DNA of 64,000 nt from Mallotus nudiflorus (lineage: Eukaryota; Streptophyta; Magnoliopsida; Malpighiales; Euphorbiaceae): contig CANTUR010000793.1 in assembly GCA_947683625.1 (NCBI GenBank), forward strand, positions 1,054,001-1,118,000, written 5' to 3'. The translations under genes and the position numbers were made by a program. The notes under the pieces are model-generated. The model made no database searches. It worked only from the letters and a program-made list of their open reading frames with translations, and was not told the DNA's origin. Below are positions 1-11,593 of this stretch, one piece after another. Position 1 is the first letter of the stretch. Every line of letters begins with the position of its first letter.

Positions 1-1438
1 TTTCTTTTGAAAAATAACACTTTTTTATTTTCATTTATTGCTTTCCTTAATTATTTTTTATTTGTTCTAAAGGTAACTATTACATATTAATCATTATTAT
101 TTTCTTTTAACCATTTTACCCTCTCTTTTAATACCAACAACACATATATTAGACTGATTTAACATAATCAACAATAACAACAACACATATACTATAAATA
201 AAATTTTTAATCTAAATAAACAAAATTTTTTTTGCTAATTCGAGAAATAAATTTTCAATATTGAATCAAAAATTTATTCTTCACTAATTAAATACAACAC
301 ATATATCTACTAAAACATATACATTAAAATATTTACTATTAAATATTTATAAATATATTACTAACAAATATATCTAATAAAAGTTAGCAATTTTTATCAA
401 TATACACCATATTAAATCATTTTATTTTTCAAATAAAATATAACAATTTTTACTAAATTTCAACATATTAAATCATTTTATTTTTAAACAACACACATTT
501 TCATGTTACAAGTCACCTCTTCAAGATTAACTTTTTATTTACTCTTTTTAATAAATTAATTACTAATATTTTTTTACTTTTTTAATTATAGTTCCTTCAA
601 TATTATGCACTCTTGTTATTATTCACAAATAGTATATAATAACTTTTACTATTATTTCAAGTTACCTATTTTATATTAAACATTTCACTTACATAATCTA
701 CAAAATTTATTAATAATTATAACAATTATAATTTTTTTAATAAATCATTACTTAATTATTAGTGAATAAGTATTAAAAATATCATAATCATAACCACATC
801 ATTACTTCTATAATTAGAATATTACTGATGTGATCCCCTAAAGACTTAAAAAAAATATTCAGTCATACTGCCACTGCTAGTGGCAGTATAATTATAAAGC
901 CATTGGCAGTATGAGCAAAAAAAATTTCTCTCCCCTCCACTTCAGTAAAAAGTATCATAAATTGGGATTTTATTTCATAATATACCATAAAAAGGGAAAA
1001 ATTTTCAACTTGCCATGAAATGGGAAATTTTTTTAATTTTTACCATAATTTGGTAAATAACCCTTCGATATATGACGACTGGTGCGAGACTGACTGAAGG
1101 GCTGAACTGGCGATCTGGCTGAATGGCGGTGAAATAAAGAATGGCAGAAAATGAGAACAGTGATAGAACATAGAACGATGGTGAAATAAAGAGAAAGAGG
1201 TGAGGGCGACTAAAAAGAAGGGTTTTTCTTTTTGATATGAGAATCAAAATAAAGGTTCAAAACTACATTGTTTTGTTTAGGTTTCTTTAGATTTATGTAT
1301 TATTAAGTAATTAGGTTAATATCAAAATTATGAAGTATTATTATACAATTTCGTTGTTTTATTATATTTTTTTACTCAATAATAAATTAGTATTATATAT
1401 GTATTATTTTTTACTCAATAATAAATTATTATTAAATT
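1..1438. other. AT-rich flank, no gene recognised
   Basis: This is low-complexity AT-rich DNA left of the Tat element, with no supported coding region. A stretch around 925-1210 has a different composition: short runs such as 'ccataatttggtaaataac' and a G-rich part near 1075-1210. It looks like a decayed repeat, but I cannot assign it. The last five bases (1439-1443, CTATT, just after this block) are the target-site duplication of the Tat element. Confidence 0.6.
864..913. repeat. Nested perfect hairpin
   Basis: 'atactgccact' (865-875) and 'agtggcagtat' (879-889) are perfect 11-bp inverted arms with a 3-base loop. An alternative right arm, 'tggcagtatg' at 904-913, can also pair with 'catactgcca' (864-873), so two mutually exclusive hairpins are possible. 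It could be the tip of a MITE or a decayed transposon end; no matching second end was found nearby. Confidence 0.6.
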
Positions 1439-1443
1439 CTATT

Positions 1444-3361
1444 TGTGGATGTCTTCAGTTTGATCGACCTATAACAAAAGCTCGATAATAAGAAAGTATG
1501 AGTTGGGAATGCCAGGGAAGCCCAAAACATCTCTAAAATGGACTCAAAAGCCCAAAAATACCAAAACCAAGCCTAAGCCTCAAAAGCCTAAGCTTGTAGC
1601 CTTTTAGCCTAAAGGCCCTAACCTAGCCTAGGTGAAGAGGCAATCGCCTCAATAAAGAGACGTCGCCTCTTCACCCTAGGCATTGATAAGACGACACCTC
1701 ATCAAAGAGGTGGTGTCTCTTTGCAACTACCCTCTACAACATTAATGGCAGCAGTTGGGGTTCACCTACTTTAGATTTGGGACATTCTTGAACGTAAAAG
1801 AAAATAAAAAAAAAAGAGAAAAGAGGAAATAGCCTAGGGAATGATGAAAGTATGGGGGGAGAGGGTGAGAGTGGTTTGGTTGGGAGTTGAAAAAAGACAA
1901 GGTGGAGAGAGGCTTAAAAGAAAAAAATGAAGGAATGGAAAAAGGAGGAGGACCTTTTAGTTGGACTTTTGGTATGTAAAAAAAAAAAAAGGATAAAGGG
2001 AAAAAGAGAGAAGGAAAAGGAAGAAGGAGACTTGAGGAGCAAAAAGACTTCATTTCCTTGAGAAAGAGTTAGATTTTCTTACATTAAAAGGATTCAAATT
2101 AATCAACCAAGCTCTGAGGGCTTAGTTAAGAGCATCAACTCGTCCAAATCAATGAGACTCCTTATTTTCAAGTTTTAAGTTCTTAATTTCACTAAAAGCT
2201 TAAATTTATTACTTTCTTACTTTTTTCTTGAGTTTCGTTTCTTATTGAGGTCATAAGAAAGCGTGAATGTGTGAAAGATTGAGTATTGATTGTTGATACC
2301 TGTATATTTATATCAATCCTTGTTTATTTGTATGAATATCAAGTTTTTTAAAATCTAAGAAATGTAGCCTATCTTTATCTTTGCTGAAGAAGCGACGTCT
2401 CTTTATAAAGAAGTTGCCCTTTCATTTTGCGACAATGTAAAATCACCTCCTTGTTAGGAGTGATGCCTCTTTGAAGAGTTGTCGCTGCTTGGTCAAGATC
2501 CTACATAATTCTGCTTTGTGTTTTAATGTTCATTTGTATATTTTGCATGATTCTTATGGTTGTTTTGTAATATATCTTGATTTTAGGCATGATTACTATG
2601 TTTTTTTAATATTATTATTGTATGATATTGTTGTGTTATTTGTGAACTTTTTTATGATTTTATCTCTATTTCCTATGAATATTATTTGTTGATTACTTTT
2701 GTCAAATAATATCATTATTTTGTGAGAAAGGATTAATTTATGTTTATTGTAAGAATTATTTGTTAATTTTTAATCATCAAATAATTATTCAATTAATTAG
2801 TTTTTGAGAGGCTTTATTTATATAAGTAATTAGTTTAATTTTTTTATTTATGTATGGCTTACTTTCAGTTTATTTTACATTTTCTTTAAACAAAACATTA
2901 TAGTCTCTAATGTTTTCCCTTATTTATTTGGAATTTATGGTTATAAATTATTATTATATATTTTATCTATGATGTATATCAAGCTATAAGCATGAAATGA
3001 GACTAATGTGCACACTCAAAATAAAATATAAAATTAGAAATGATTGCAATTTACACGATAATAAGGAAGCAATCTAATAATCAAAGGTAATAAAATGTGA
3101 AACACATATAGAGGCCAACCGCAAGGTTGGGTGGGCATTCCAAAAGCCCATACCCAATGTTTGAACTCGATCTCTGATGATGACTTTTGGGAACCTCTAT
3201 GGAATCTAGTTGCTATACAGTGTGTCCCAACTTTTATCCTGGTGGTGATTCCATCTCTATTATGGGCCCTAAGCCTATTTTAGATTTCCCAGTGGGCCTT
3301 GAGCTCATACAATGCCAAGGTCACCAAACAGTTAGGTGAGCGTTTGACCTAGCCACCTATA
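1444..3361 (+). repeat. 5' LTR of Tat element A
   Basis: This 1.9-kb direct repeat is colinear with 29358-31253 and with the LTR of element B (46758-48876). It begins TGTGGATG and ends CCTATA, where the 3' copy has CCTACA, so the terminal CA has mutated here. It contains two clusters of CG-rich palindromes (1634-1722 and 2388-2475), a purine-rich stretch at 1790-2045, and a conserved terminal part with 'gttgggtgggcattccaaa'. No convincing core promoter was picked out. The ORF-like readings across it are low-complexity. Confidence 0.93.
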
Positions 3362-3362
3362 G

Positions 3363-3380
3363 TGGTGACTCTGCTGGGGA
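3363..3380 (+). other. Primer binding site (tRNA-Arg type)
   Basis: TGGTGACTCTGCTGGGGA starts one base after the LTR end. It resembles the TGGCGACTC...GGGGA primer site known in Tat/Ogre elements and attributed to tRNA-Arg, with one C-to-T change. This supports the Tat assignment and fixes the LTR boundary. Confidence 0.8.
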
Positions 3381-4230
3381 ATAGAGAAACTAATTCCAAG
3401 TGTTTCGTAATTTATTATCTTTGATTATTTCCTTTACAAAATCTTGCATTCACTATACATTTCCACACAACGTGTACACCAAGTCTTAAATAAACTGATA
3501 ATAGTCTTTGCTTTACTACTTGTGTTTCACTCAAACCTAATCCTAGAGTATTAGATTATTATCACTCATAACATGCACTTATTCAAGACTCACAAACATT
3601 TGAGTGGGGAGACGTAATGGAGGTATATAGCTGTGAGAGCTGAAGCTTATTACTTGAGACTCAGCTCATGTAATGACTTAGCAATTTCCATTACAATTTT
3701 TTCCAAATGCATGTGTTTAATGCCATATAGTAATTCTTTCAATATAGCCCAAGCCCATTATAAACAAACCTTAACAAGATGGGTCTTTCATGCCTATTTT
3801 AGCCCATTACAAATGGATCTTAGCAAGGCGGGCCTTTGATGTCATTCTTGGCCCATTAAAATGGACTTTGGAATTATTTAAAGAAATTACTACTTGCATC
3901 TACCATCTTGAGATTTGTCTTGCATATGTCAGTTTTATTTATCACCTGTTGATAATTAAAACCTAGAATAATAATCTTAGGATAAGGAACTCACTAATGA
4001 ACACGTGTGTGGGAGAAATAAGGGTGGAGATACCATTTGAGAGCTTTATATTTTGTTTCTTCTTATTATGTATAAATAGAATACATGTTGATTGATTAAA
4101 CCTGCATCTTATGCATACACATCATGCATATTTCTAATCCATGGTAATTATAGATATAGATTCAGGATAGTCTTCCAGTTAGAAATAATTTAACATTGGT
4201 TACCTGGTTAGGATTTCTAGAGAAACCAAG
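3381..4230 (+). other. Leader region of Tat element A
   Basis: This lies between the primer site and gag. Some Ogre elements carry an extra ORF before gag; I see none here that can be supported. The stretch holds a 49-bp tandem repeat (3752-3870) and otherwise AT-rich sequence. Confidence 0.6.
3752..3870 (+). repeat. 49-bp tandem repeat, about 2.4 units
   Basis: Units start at 3752, 3801 and 3850, each opening with (a/g)gcccatta and containing a ...ggg(t/c)cttt... segment. The exact 49-bp spacing with diverged units suggests an old slippage or unequal-exchange array in the element's leader. Confidence 0.7.
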
Positions 4231-5510
4231 ATGACAAAGTTTAATATTGAGGCTTTTAGGGATAAATTGAAGGCATAAATATCATATTAGACTTGGGCAA
4301 CTATGAGAGAGATAATGGCTGAAATGAGGGGACTAGTTAGACAAGAACCACTAGCACCTCAACTGCTGGCACCTCAGCCCCAACCATTTAATTTAGATGC
4401 TGAAGACTTTGAAAGATGGGAATGAGAGATGATAAAGAGACTTTAGTGGTATAGCCTATAGCTAGACAGAATATGAATATAGACACTATAAAAAATGTGA
4501 AAAGTTTGACTAAGCTAAGAATGTGACCAAGACTATAGCTCAAATGCAGTTAATGATGAAAGAGAAGGGGATAGATGCTCTGATGAAATACTCTAATCTC
4601 AGTTTGGACGAGGATGATGACCCTCTACCCTGGAAGTTTAACTTCCCTAACATAAAGAAATTCATTGGCACTAAGGATCCCTATCTATATCTAAAGCAGT
4701 ATGTGACTTATATGAAAATGACCGGTTTAACAAAGGCACATATTATGAAGCAATTTTTTGTGTCTCTAGAAGGAGCCCTCATTATATGGTATTATATTTT
4801 AAAATCCCATATCTAAGCTGACTAGGAGGGATTATGCACTGCATTTGTAAAGTAGTATAGTCTCAATATTCAACTGGAAGCATCTTTAAGAGACCTGTAG
4901 AATACAAAGAAAAAATTTAATGAATCTTTCGCTGATTATGTGATCAGGTGGAGCAAAATTGGCATAAATGAAGCACTATCCCATAGAATCTGATTAGTTA
5001 GTGATAATGATAGAAGGATGTGTACTTCCACTCTCTAAAAAGCTGAAAGACTTGGGAATTTAAAAATTTGAAGAGTTGTATAGATTTGGGATTCATAAGG
5101 AATTCGACCTGGCATAAGAGAATAAGTTCTTTAGTGGGAGACCTATAAGCAGAGAAGGGAGTGTAATTAGGTCAAGCAGTAATATACAAATTAATTCTGT
5201 TAGACGGTCTAGAAGGTTTTATAATTTAGGAAGACCTCTCTCCAAAGTCTTAGAGAAGCTAATTGAAAAAAACCTACTGTGACCCCTACCTTAAAGACCT
5301 CCTTTTCCAAATGTTGATCCGAAATTATACTGCAAATACCATTAAAATATCATATACGACACTAGCAGCTACACCCATATAAAATATGAGGCTTAAGATT
5401 TAATTGATTTAGGAAAATAACCAACCCTAAAACTAGAAAACCAAACACCCAAAATAACCCTCTACCCAACTACTAAAATGTATCACCACTGAACCTATGC
5501 ATCTTGATGA
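4231..5510 (+). pseudogene. gag of Tat element A (degenerate)
   Basis: Gag is the capsid/nucleocapsid polyprotein. An ATG at 4231 starts a reading that soon hits stops. The best open part is 4523-4816, with the motif order P-L-P-W-K-F...I-G-T-K-D-P...L-K-Q-Y-V-T-Y-M-K-M-T-G-L-T...S-L-E-G-A...W-Y-Y, the usual retrotransposon gag core of Tat elements. A broken SLRDL...NESFADYV-like part follows (4880-4945). A CKYH...HDT-like knuckle near 5325-5360 has lost its spacing. Multiple stops and frameshifts make it non-functional. The continuation is displaced to 7616 by an inserted LTR at 5521. Confidence 0.8.
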
Positions 5511-5520
5511 TCAATACCGG

Positions 5521-7615
5521 TGTAAGCACCCAATTTTGGGATGCAATTGTGCACAATTGCGATGTAAGCCCCTATGATGAAATTCATTCAAAAATTGAAC
5601 TTGGTTGTCGATTTTATGGACTTTAAGGGCTAAATTGCAACATTTTTTAGGATTTGATAGCAAATAAGTTAATTTTTCAGGATCAGCATTTAAAATGCCG
5701 TTCGGCATTATACAATGCTGGTTGACATTGCACAGTGCTGAAGCGTAATAAGTCCCTTTTTTTTGATTTTTCGAGTATTTTTTCTTAGTTTTTATCGATT
5801 TTTTCAGTTTTTTGATTGGTTGAAAATTCAAATTTTATCTTTATGATTATCTGATAAGGTTTTTTTTTAAACGCAGAAGGTTTTTTTAAATAAAAAACAA
5901 ACGCTATCTGATAATTAGAGGAGTCTGTTCCTCCTTTGGAGGAAGTCAGTACATGTAGACTTTACATTTAAAAGCAGAGTCTACATACGTGCACGAGGGT
6001 GGAGGATTTTTGAAGAAAATTTTTTTACACAAAAGGAGGAACTGAAAGAAACTCACACATCCATAGATCAAACTTTTGTTTCTTTTGTTCTTTCAAAACC
6101 CTAATTTTTTTTAGTTCATTTAACGAGGAAGATCCAACATTTTTTTAGTCCCAGTCCAGAATCAAATCAACATTGAGTCAATTTCAACGGTGAAAATCCT
6201 AATCTGAGGGGCCAAAAAGGGTATTTGCACACATCTAAATCATCAGTGTTATTTTCTATTTCTTTTTTTTATTCTTTCTATTTTTCTTTTTGTGATTTTT
6301 CTTTTATTCTGTTATTCTTTTTGATTGTTTAATTTCACTACTAATCTTATTACTTGTGTTTTTTGTTTTTATATGTGCATATGGATTGAGGAGGATACTG
6401 CCTATATTTAAATTGAGTAGAAGGTCCATGGAATGCCATGGAATAATCTGTACTATTTTCCAGTAGAATTTAGGGTTTTGTCTTTATTTTTCCATTTTTG
6501 GTGTTCTGTGTAGTTATTTTTAATTTCTGGGTGTATAATCATTTAAATTTAATTTTTGTACGTTGTTTGTAATAGCCCTAGTAGTGGGAATAGTGAAAAT
6601 TTTAATTTTTTGTACTTTAAAATTAATTAGTAATTAGGTTCAATTATGTAAAAAAATCAATTAAAATCAATGGTGGCAGTAGCTTAAATTAGGGTTTGCA
6701 TGTAATTAATTTAGGGTTTTTTTAGAAAATCACTATAATGTTTATTTGATCCATTTTTTATGTTTTATTTGTTTTAGGCTTGTTTTTTTTTTATGTTTTT
6801 ATCCTTATGGGCCTTAAGCCCATGTTTAGGTCTAACCCATTTAATAAATAGGCTTAAAAAATGGTTTAGGACTTTAAAAAATTAAAATCAATTTAGGCCC
6901 ATTAGGTTAATTAGATTTTAGGCCCACTTAGTTAATTAAAACTTGTCTAGACTTAGCTAAGCCCACTTAATTTCATTTCTTACAAAATAAATAGACTTAG
7001 GCCCACATTTTACTTAAAATAAGACCAAGTTAGACTTAGGCTCATTAGTTTGATTTTCCTTTAAAATTGAATAGACTTAAGCCCATTCCTTAGACAAATT
7101 AAAATAAACAGATCTAGGCTTACTAATTAATAAAAATGTAGGCCCATCTATAGTCCATTTCTCATTTGTAAATAATATGTAGACTTAGCTAACTTATAAA
7201 ATAAAAATAACATAGTTTAGACATAGGGACATTGCCTTTTTATGCATTTTTACTTGTAATTTTATTGACTTATTGCCTTTTAGGTTAGATGGATGTTAAT
7301 TAGGGTTTAATAAAGTTTCATGTAATTAGAGGATGAAATAATCATTTATAAAATTATTCTAAAAGAACACGAGACTAAAAGAAGTTAGTATTCCGTATCC
7401 AGAATCTCCTGATTGTGGCGCTAGCTTTCTTTTAGAGAAACGAGTACCACCTTTTTGATTTGTCCTAGTTATTACCCTAGCTGACGACTCCTTATCTCCA
7501 CGTCATGTCTTTGTGACAGTGGTTAATGTGTTCTCTAAGACCCTGAGCCTAAACAGTGTCGTGGTTGCTAAAATCTTGGACGTGCGCTGATGTGCACTAA
7601 ACCCCGACTTCTACA
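5521..7615 (+). repeat. Solo-LTR-like block inserted between gag and pol
   Basis: It begins TGTAAGCACCCAATTTTGGG and ends ...CTAAACCCC...CTACA. The same sequence in reverse orientation occurs at 26963-29127, where a target duplication proves LTR boundaries, so this is an LTR of the same unidentified family. Here the flanking five bases (ACCGG left, ATGGC right) do not match. It may come from inter-element recombination, or its flanks have decayed or been deleted. It has no internal region, primer site or polypurine tract. Its middle is AT-rich non-coding sequence with many 'aggcccatt'-type words (about 6820-7150). Confidence 0.8.
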
Positions 7616-8340
7616 ATGGCCTAACAGAAGAACAAGTCCTTAGTTCCTTCATTGATTCCATACATATACCACTAAAACCACAACCAAAAGACCTAAACCT
7701 GAACCAATAGTCTGTGGGGCTTCTTGTGAATGTTCTAGACATTTGGAGTTCTATTGATGAAGGAGGGAAAATAATTGATCTACGGAAGAATAATGAAAGG
7801 AAGACAACCTAATCAGTTGAGAAGCTTGAGAAGAGGGAGGAAGTGAAAAATACTAAGCCAAAAAAAGAGAAAGTCGATTTAAAAGAAGAACTAGAGAAAG
7901 ATAAGAAAATTGAGGAAGTTACTAAAGCTGTAATAGATAAAAAAAACTCATGCCAGAGTTGAATATGAGAATTATGAGTATAATGTAGAGCATGAACTTT
8001 ATGCTTGGAATGGGATTGGGGAAGAATTAGCAGGGTCGACCTAAGTTTATTAAACATAAAGTGCCAATCTTGAAGCATAGGGTAGGGTATTCAGAAGTAG
8101 ACAGGTCTAAAGAAGAGGAAGAAGCTGAGGGAAAGTCTGGGAGGAATAGAGCAAGAGCTAAACTAAAGAAGAAGATGCTATGGGAAACATTCATAGAAGA
8201 AGGTGCTAACTATCCCTACAAAGGAGCTTTTGAGCCTTTGATGATTACCGAGAAATTGGTTCCTAACTTTGAAAATTTTCTTGAACATATGATTAGGATC
8301 AATGAAGTTGCTATTAAGGAGCTGATAGTGGAGGAACTAG
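7616..8340 (+). pseudogene. gag-pol linker of Tat element A, 5' part
   Basis: After the solo LTR, coding-like sequence resumes. A lysine/glutamate-rich, probably coiled-coil segment runs about 7750-7960. An open frame at about 8030-8340 has ...KHRVGYSEVD... and a basic ...RNRARAKLKKK... stretch, in the place of the 'GLGY'-type linker known upstream of Tat reverse transcriptases. I do not recognise a protease active site. The frame is cut at 8340 by the Athila element and resumes at 17616 after the duplicated target ACTAG. Stops and at least one frameshift are present. Confidence 0.6.
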
Positions 8341-9676
8341 TGATGAGTGTGAAAAATGCATTATTTTAAGTAGTCTTTGTGTTAGGATTATATGCAATTT
8401 CAGTTAAGTTTGTGTTTCTTTTATTCAGTTTTTATTTACTTGAGTACTTAATGCATCTTTTGTGTGTTTATTTATTTTTTAAGTATTAGTCGGTTTATTT
8501 TTGGTTGATTTTTATGCATTTAGGGAAGTCAAAGAATAGTAGAGGAAGGTTACATAGGAGCCATGGGCACTTGGAGTGGGTCCAAGAAGTAATGAAAGCC
8601 GATATGCCAAAATGCTGAAAAAATGATGTGCAAGGCCATGCATAACATGCACACGGCCATACGACCTGCTGATTGGGAAATTTAAAGTCGAATTTAATTA
8701 TTGACTCATGAGGGACAAAATGGAGATTTCATGTGGGTATAACCTTAGGGCTGGAAATTAAGGTTTTATAAGAGAGTAGCTACCAGAAATAAAAAGGGGG
8801 ATATTCCGTCATTTTTTTACGTACTTGTCTTTGATAAGTTTTAAAGAGAATATGGATTTTTATTGTTTATGTTGGTGTTAGAGATTGAGAATAAGGATTG
8901 AAGAACAATAAGCCTGCCATTGAACAGGGGGTTTTTCTCTTAATAAATGCTATTGTTTTTTTTTCTTAATTTTGATTTAATGATAATGTCTATTTTCTTT
9001 TATTCTTCATCTCTTTCTCTTATAATTAACATGAGTGGCTAAATTCTTAGTTAGGGTTCTTGTTGCAATTCAACCATGGGCTAATCATAATTAAACATAA
9101 GCCATTAATCTAGATCCTTTGGTTGTTATTGAACTTAATGTCTTCTTAAGATTGATCACCCTTTGATTGATTGTACACAAAAGAACTTGATCAAGGGATG
9201 GGTTGTATTGGATTTAAACAATAACCTGTTAGATGCTTTTTTAGTTGAGAAACACTTAAGCAACTAATATTGATTAAGGGTTGGTGCTTAAACTGGGTTA
9301 ACCGAACACTTAGTAGGTGAGAGCTTTAAATCTAAGAATGTCAATTTATTTGGTTAATCATAGGGTTGTCTTAGGAGGAAAGCCTATGATTCTTGAGAAA
9401 CCCTCAAATTGGATTAAGGTTAGGTATGGCTTAGCAGTTAATTGATCTTAAATAAAAGTTGAATTGGTAATAAGAACCCTAGCTCTCTAAATTAATTGTT
9501 ATTTAATTGTGATTTTTGTGTTTTGTCTTAGTTTAATTGGAAGTACTATATTTTTTTCTTTTTTATTGTTTAAATAAACAAACACAATTAGTATTACAGT
9601 AGTCAATTCGCAATCTCTGTGGGAACAATATTTAATTACTACTTGCACGATTTCGTACACTTGCAGAAACGCATTA
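8341..9676 (+). repeat. 5' LTR of nested Athila
   Basis: It starts TGATGAGTGTG and ends ...GCATTA (GCATCA in the 3' copy). It contains the motif pair near 8630-8675 resembling 'gcacggccatgcgtaatgcacacggccgtgc' words. Against the 3' LTR it retains about 60 bp around 9340-9405 that are missing there. Confidence 0.93.
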
Positions 9677-9682
9677 AGAATT

Positions 9683-9700
9683 TGGCGTCATTGTCGAGGA
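9683..9700 (+). other. Primer binding site (tRNA-Asp type)
   Basis: TGGCGTCATTGTCGAGGA lies six bases past the LTR end. It is the TGGCGCCGTTGCCGGGGA site known in Athila elements with three transitions, all C/G to T/A type as expected from methylated-cytosine decay. Confidence 0.85.
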
Positions 9701-9794
9701 TTGCCAAATTGATATTGTTGAAAATTTTGTGTTGTTTGATTTAGATTTCATTTTTACTTTTGTATTTTGGTTTTACAAGAACTCTTGTTGTTGT

Positions 9795-11510
9795 ATGCAC
9801 ACAACACATGAAGTAAGCAGACAAGGGGCCCAGTTAATACCACTTGATTTAGAGCTTGAAATAACTATTCATAAAAGGAGAAAATAGAACAGAGATAGGA
9901 TGAACGGAGGGGAAGATAAAAGAAACCCGCTTTTGGCGGGTAGGGGAGCACATAATGGACAAGATGGCCAAAATGGGTAGGGTGCCCATAGAACTATGAG
10001 GGATTTTATGAGTCCCAATGTCCAAGGTGACCAAACTTATATTGTGAGGTCGATGGTTGTTGCAAACAACTTTGAGATCAAACCCGCCATGATCCAAATG
10101 ATTCAGAACTCACAGTATAGTGGATTACCACATGAGGATCCAATTGGTCATATGACAATATTTTTGGAGTATTGTTCGACCTTTAAGATGAATGGAGTAC
10201 AACCAGAAGCAATCAGGGTCATCCTTTTTCCATTTTCATTGATGGATAGAGCAAAAAGATGGTTTATTAGTTTGCCACCAAACTCCATTAACACATGGCA
10301 TAAGCTGTACACAGCCTTTTTCAATAAGTACTTTCCACCAGCTAAAGTGCTCAAAATCAGAAATGAAATCAACTCTTTCTACCAAATAGATGATGAATAT
10401 TTTTATGAGTACTGGGATAGATTCAAGGATCTTCAGTGACAATGTCCACCATAACTAATTCCTTCATGGGATTTGGCACAGTCTTTCTACAAGGGTGTCA
10501 ATCTAGTAGTGAGAGCAAACATAGATGCATCAGCAGGAGGAACTCTAAGACTCCAGAAGATGCCTTGGAGCTTTTTGAAGAAATGGCTAATACCCAAAGC
10601 CTCTAGTCTAGTGAGAGAGCTATTCCAAAGAGAGGGGGAGTACTTGAAATTGACAGTTTGACGATGTTAAATGGAAAGATGGATGCTTTATCTAAAAGAA
10701 TGGACAAAATGAATATCATTGCAATATCTAACTTGTCTTCCTCTTGTGAATTATGTTAGGGTAGTCATCCAACTATAGAGTGCCAAATGATGTATAGCTT
10801 GTCCATGGAGAATGTAAACTTTATGAACAACTTTAAAGGACAACAGAATTAAGTGTATGGCAACACCTATAATCCAAGTTGGAGAAATCATCCTAATTTC
10901 TCTTGGAGCAATCAAGGGAACAACTAGTGGAGGCCACAAGCACCACCTAGTTTTGTAGGGCATAATGTGCAACACCAGCAACCAAATTACCAACAAGAAA
11001 AAGGTTCATCTTCTGGGAGTTCTCTAGAGAGCAAGTTGGAGAAGTTCATGGATGTGATGTCCAAAAAAATGAATCAACAAGATAAAGCTACAAAGAGGTT
11101 AGAAGGTAGATTTAAGCAAATTTATCAATACACTCAACTCATGTTCAAGAACCACTCTTCTTCTATTCATAATTTAGAGGTGCAAATGGGGCAGTTGGAA
11201 AATTCTTTGTTAATGAGGAATTAGGGGTCTTTGCCAAGTAATAAAGAAAATAATCCAAAAGAGTAATTAAAGGCTATTACACTAAAAAGTGGAATAGAAA
11301 TCCAAACTCCAAAAGAAACTGTGGAATATGAGTAGGGAAAGAAGAAGGAAGAGGAGAGAGAACAAGAAGATGAATGGGTTGAAGTACAAGAAGAGAAAGA
11401 ACAAAAAGGTGAGGATCAAAGTAAGGAATAAGCTTTTAAGAAACTAACACCACCACCAATGAAGCCTTATAAACCTCCAGCTCCGTATCCTCAAAGATTG
11501 AAGAAACAAG
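9795..11510 (+). pseudogene. gag of nested Athila (degenerate)
   Basis: An ATG at 9795 opens a frame that hits a stop near 9888. The main open part, 9996-10439, begins MRDFMSPNVQGD and holds the Athila gag core: ...N-F-E-I-K-P...G-L-P-H-E-D-P-I-G-H...A-K-R-W-F...N-S-I-N-T-W...F-F-N-K-Y-F-P-P. A frameshift leads to 10473-10661 (...QSFYKGVN...ASAGGT...). Next come a C..C....H....C knuckle remnant near 10745-10790, an Asn/Gln-rich part, and 10967-11224 with S-S-L-E-S-K-L-E-K-F-M and a likely coiled coil. A Glu/Lys-rich linker (11270-11510) precedes protease. The minus-strand Athila fragment at 48.9-50.4 kb has the same order. Confidence 0.88.
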
Positions 11511-11593
11511 AGTAGGATCAGCAGTTTCCAAAATTTTTGGAGAGGTTTAAGGCACTCCATATTAACATGCCTTTGGTGGAATGTCTTTCTTAG

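Noticed and set aside
1634..1722. CRISPR-like array
   Set aside because: The repeated words are palindromic, variable in spacing and orientation, and sit in plant LTRs; no regular repeat-spacer structure.
2471..2692. Hydrophobic 73-codon frame in the 5' LTR
   Set aside because: AT-rich LTR sequence; not kept in the other LTR copies.
7809..8078. Minus-strand Ser/Phe-rich frame
   Set aside because: Shadow of the charged Lys/Glu-rich plus-strand linker of Tat A.
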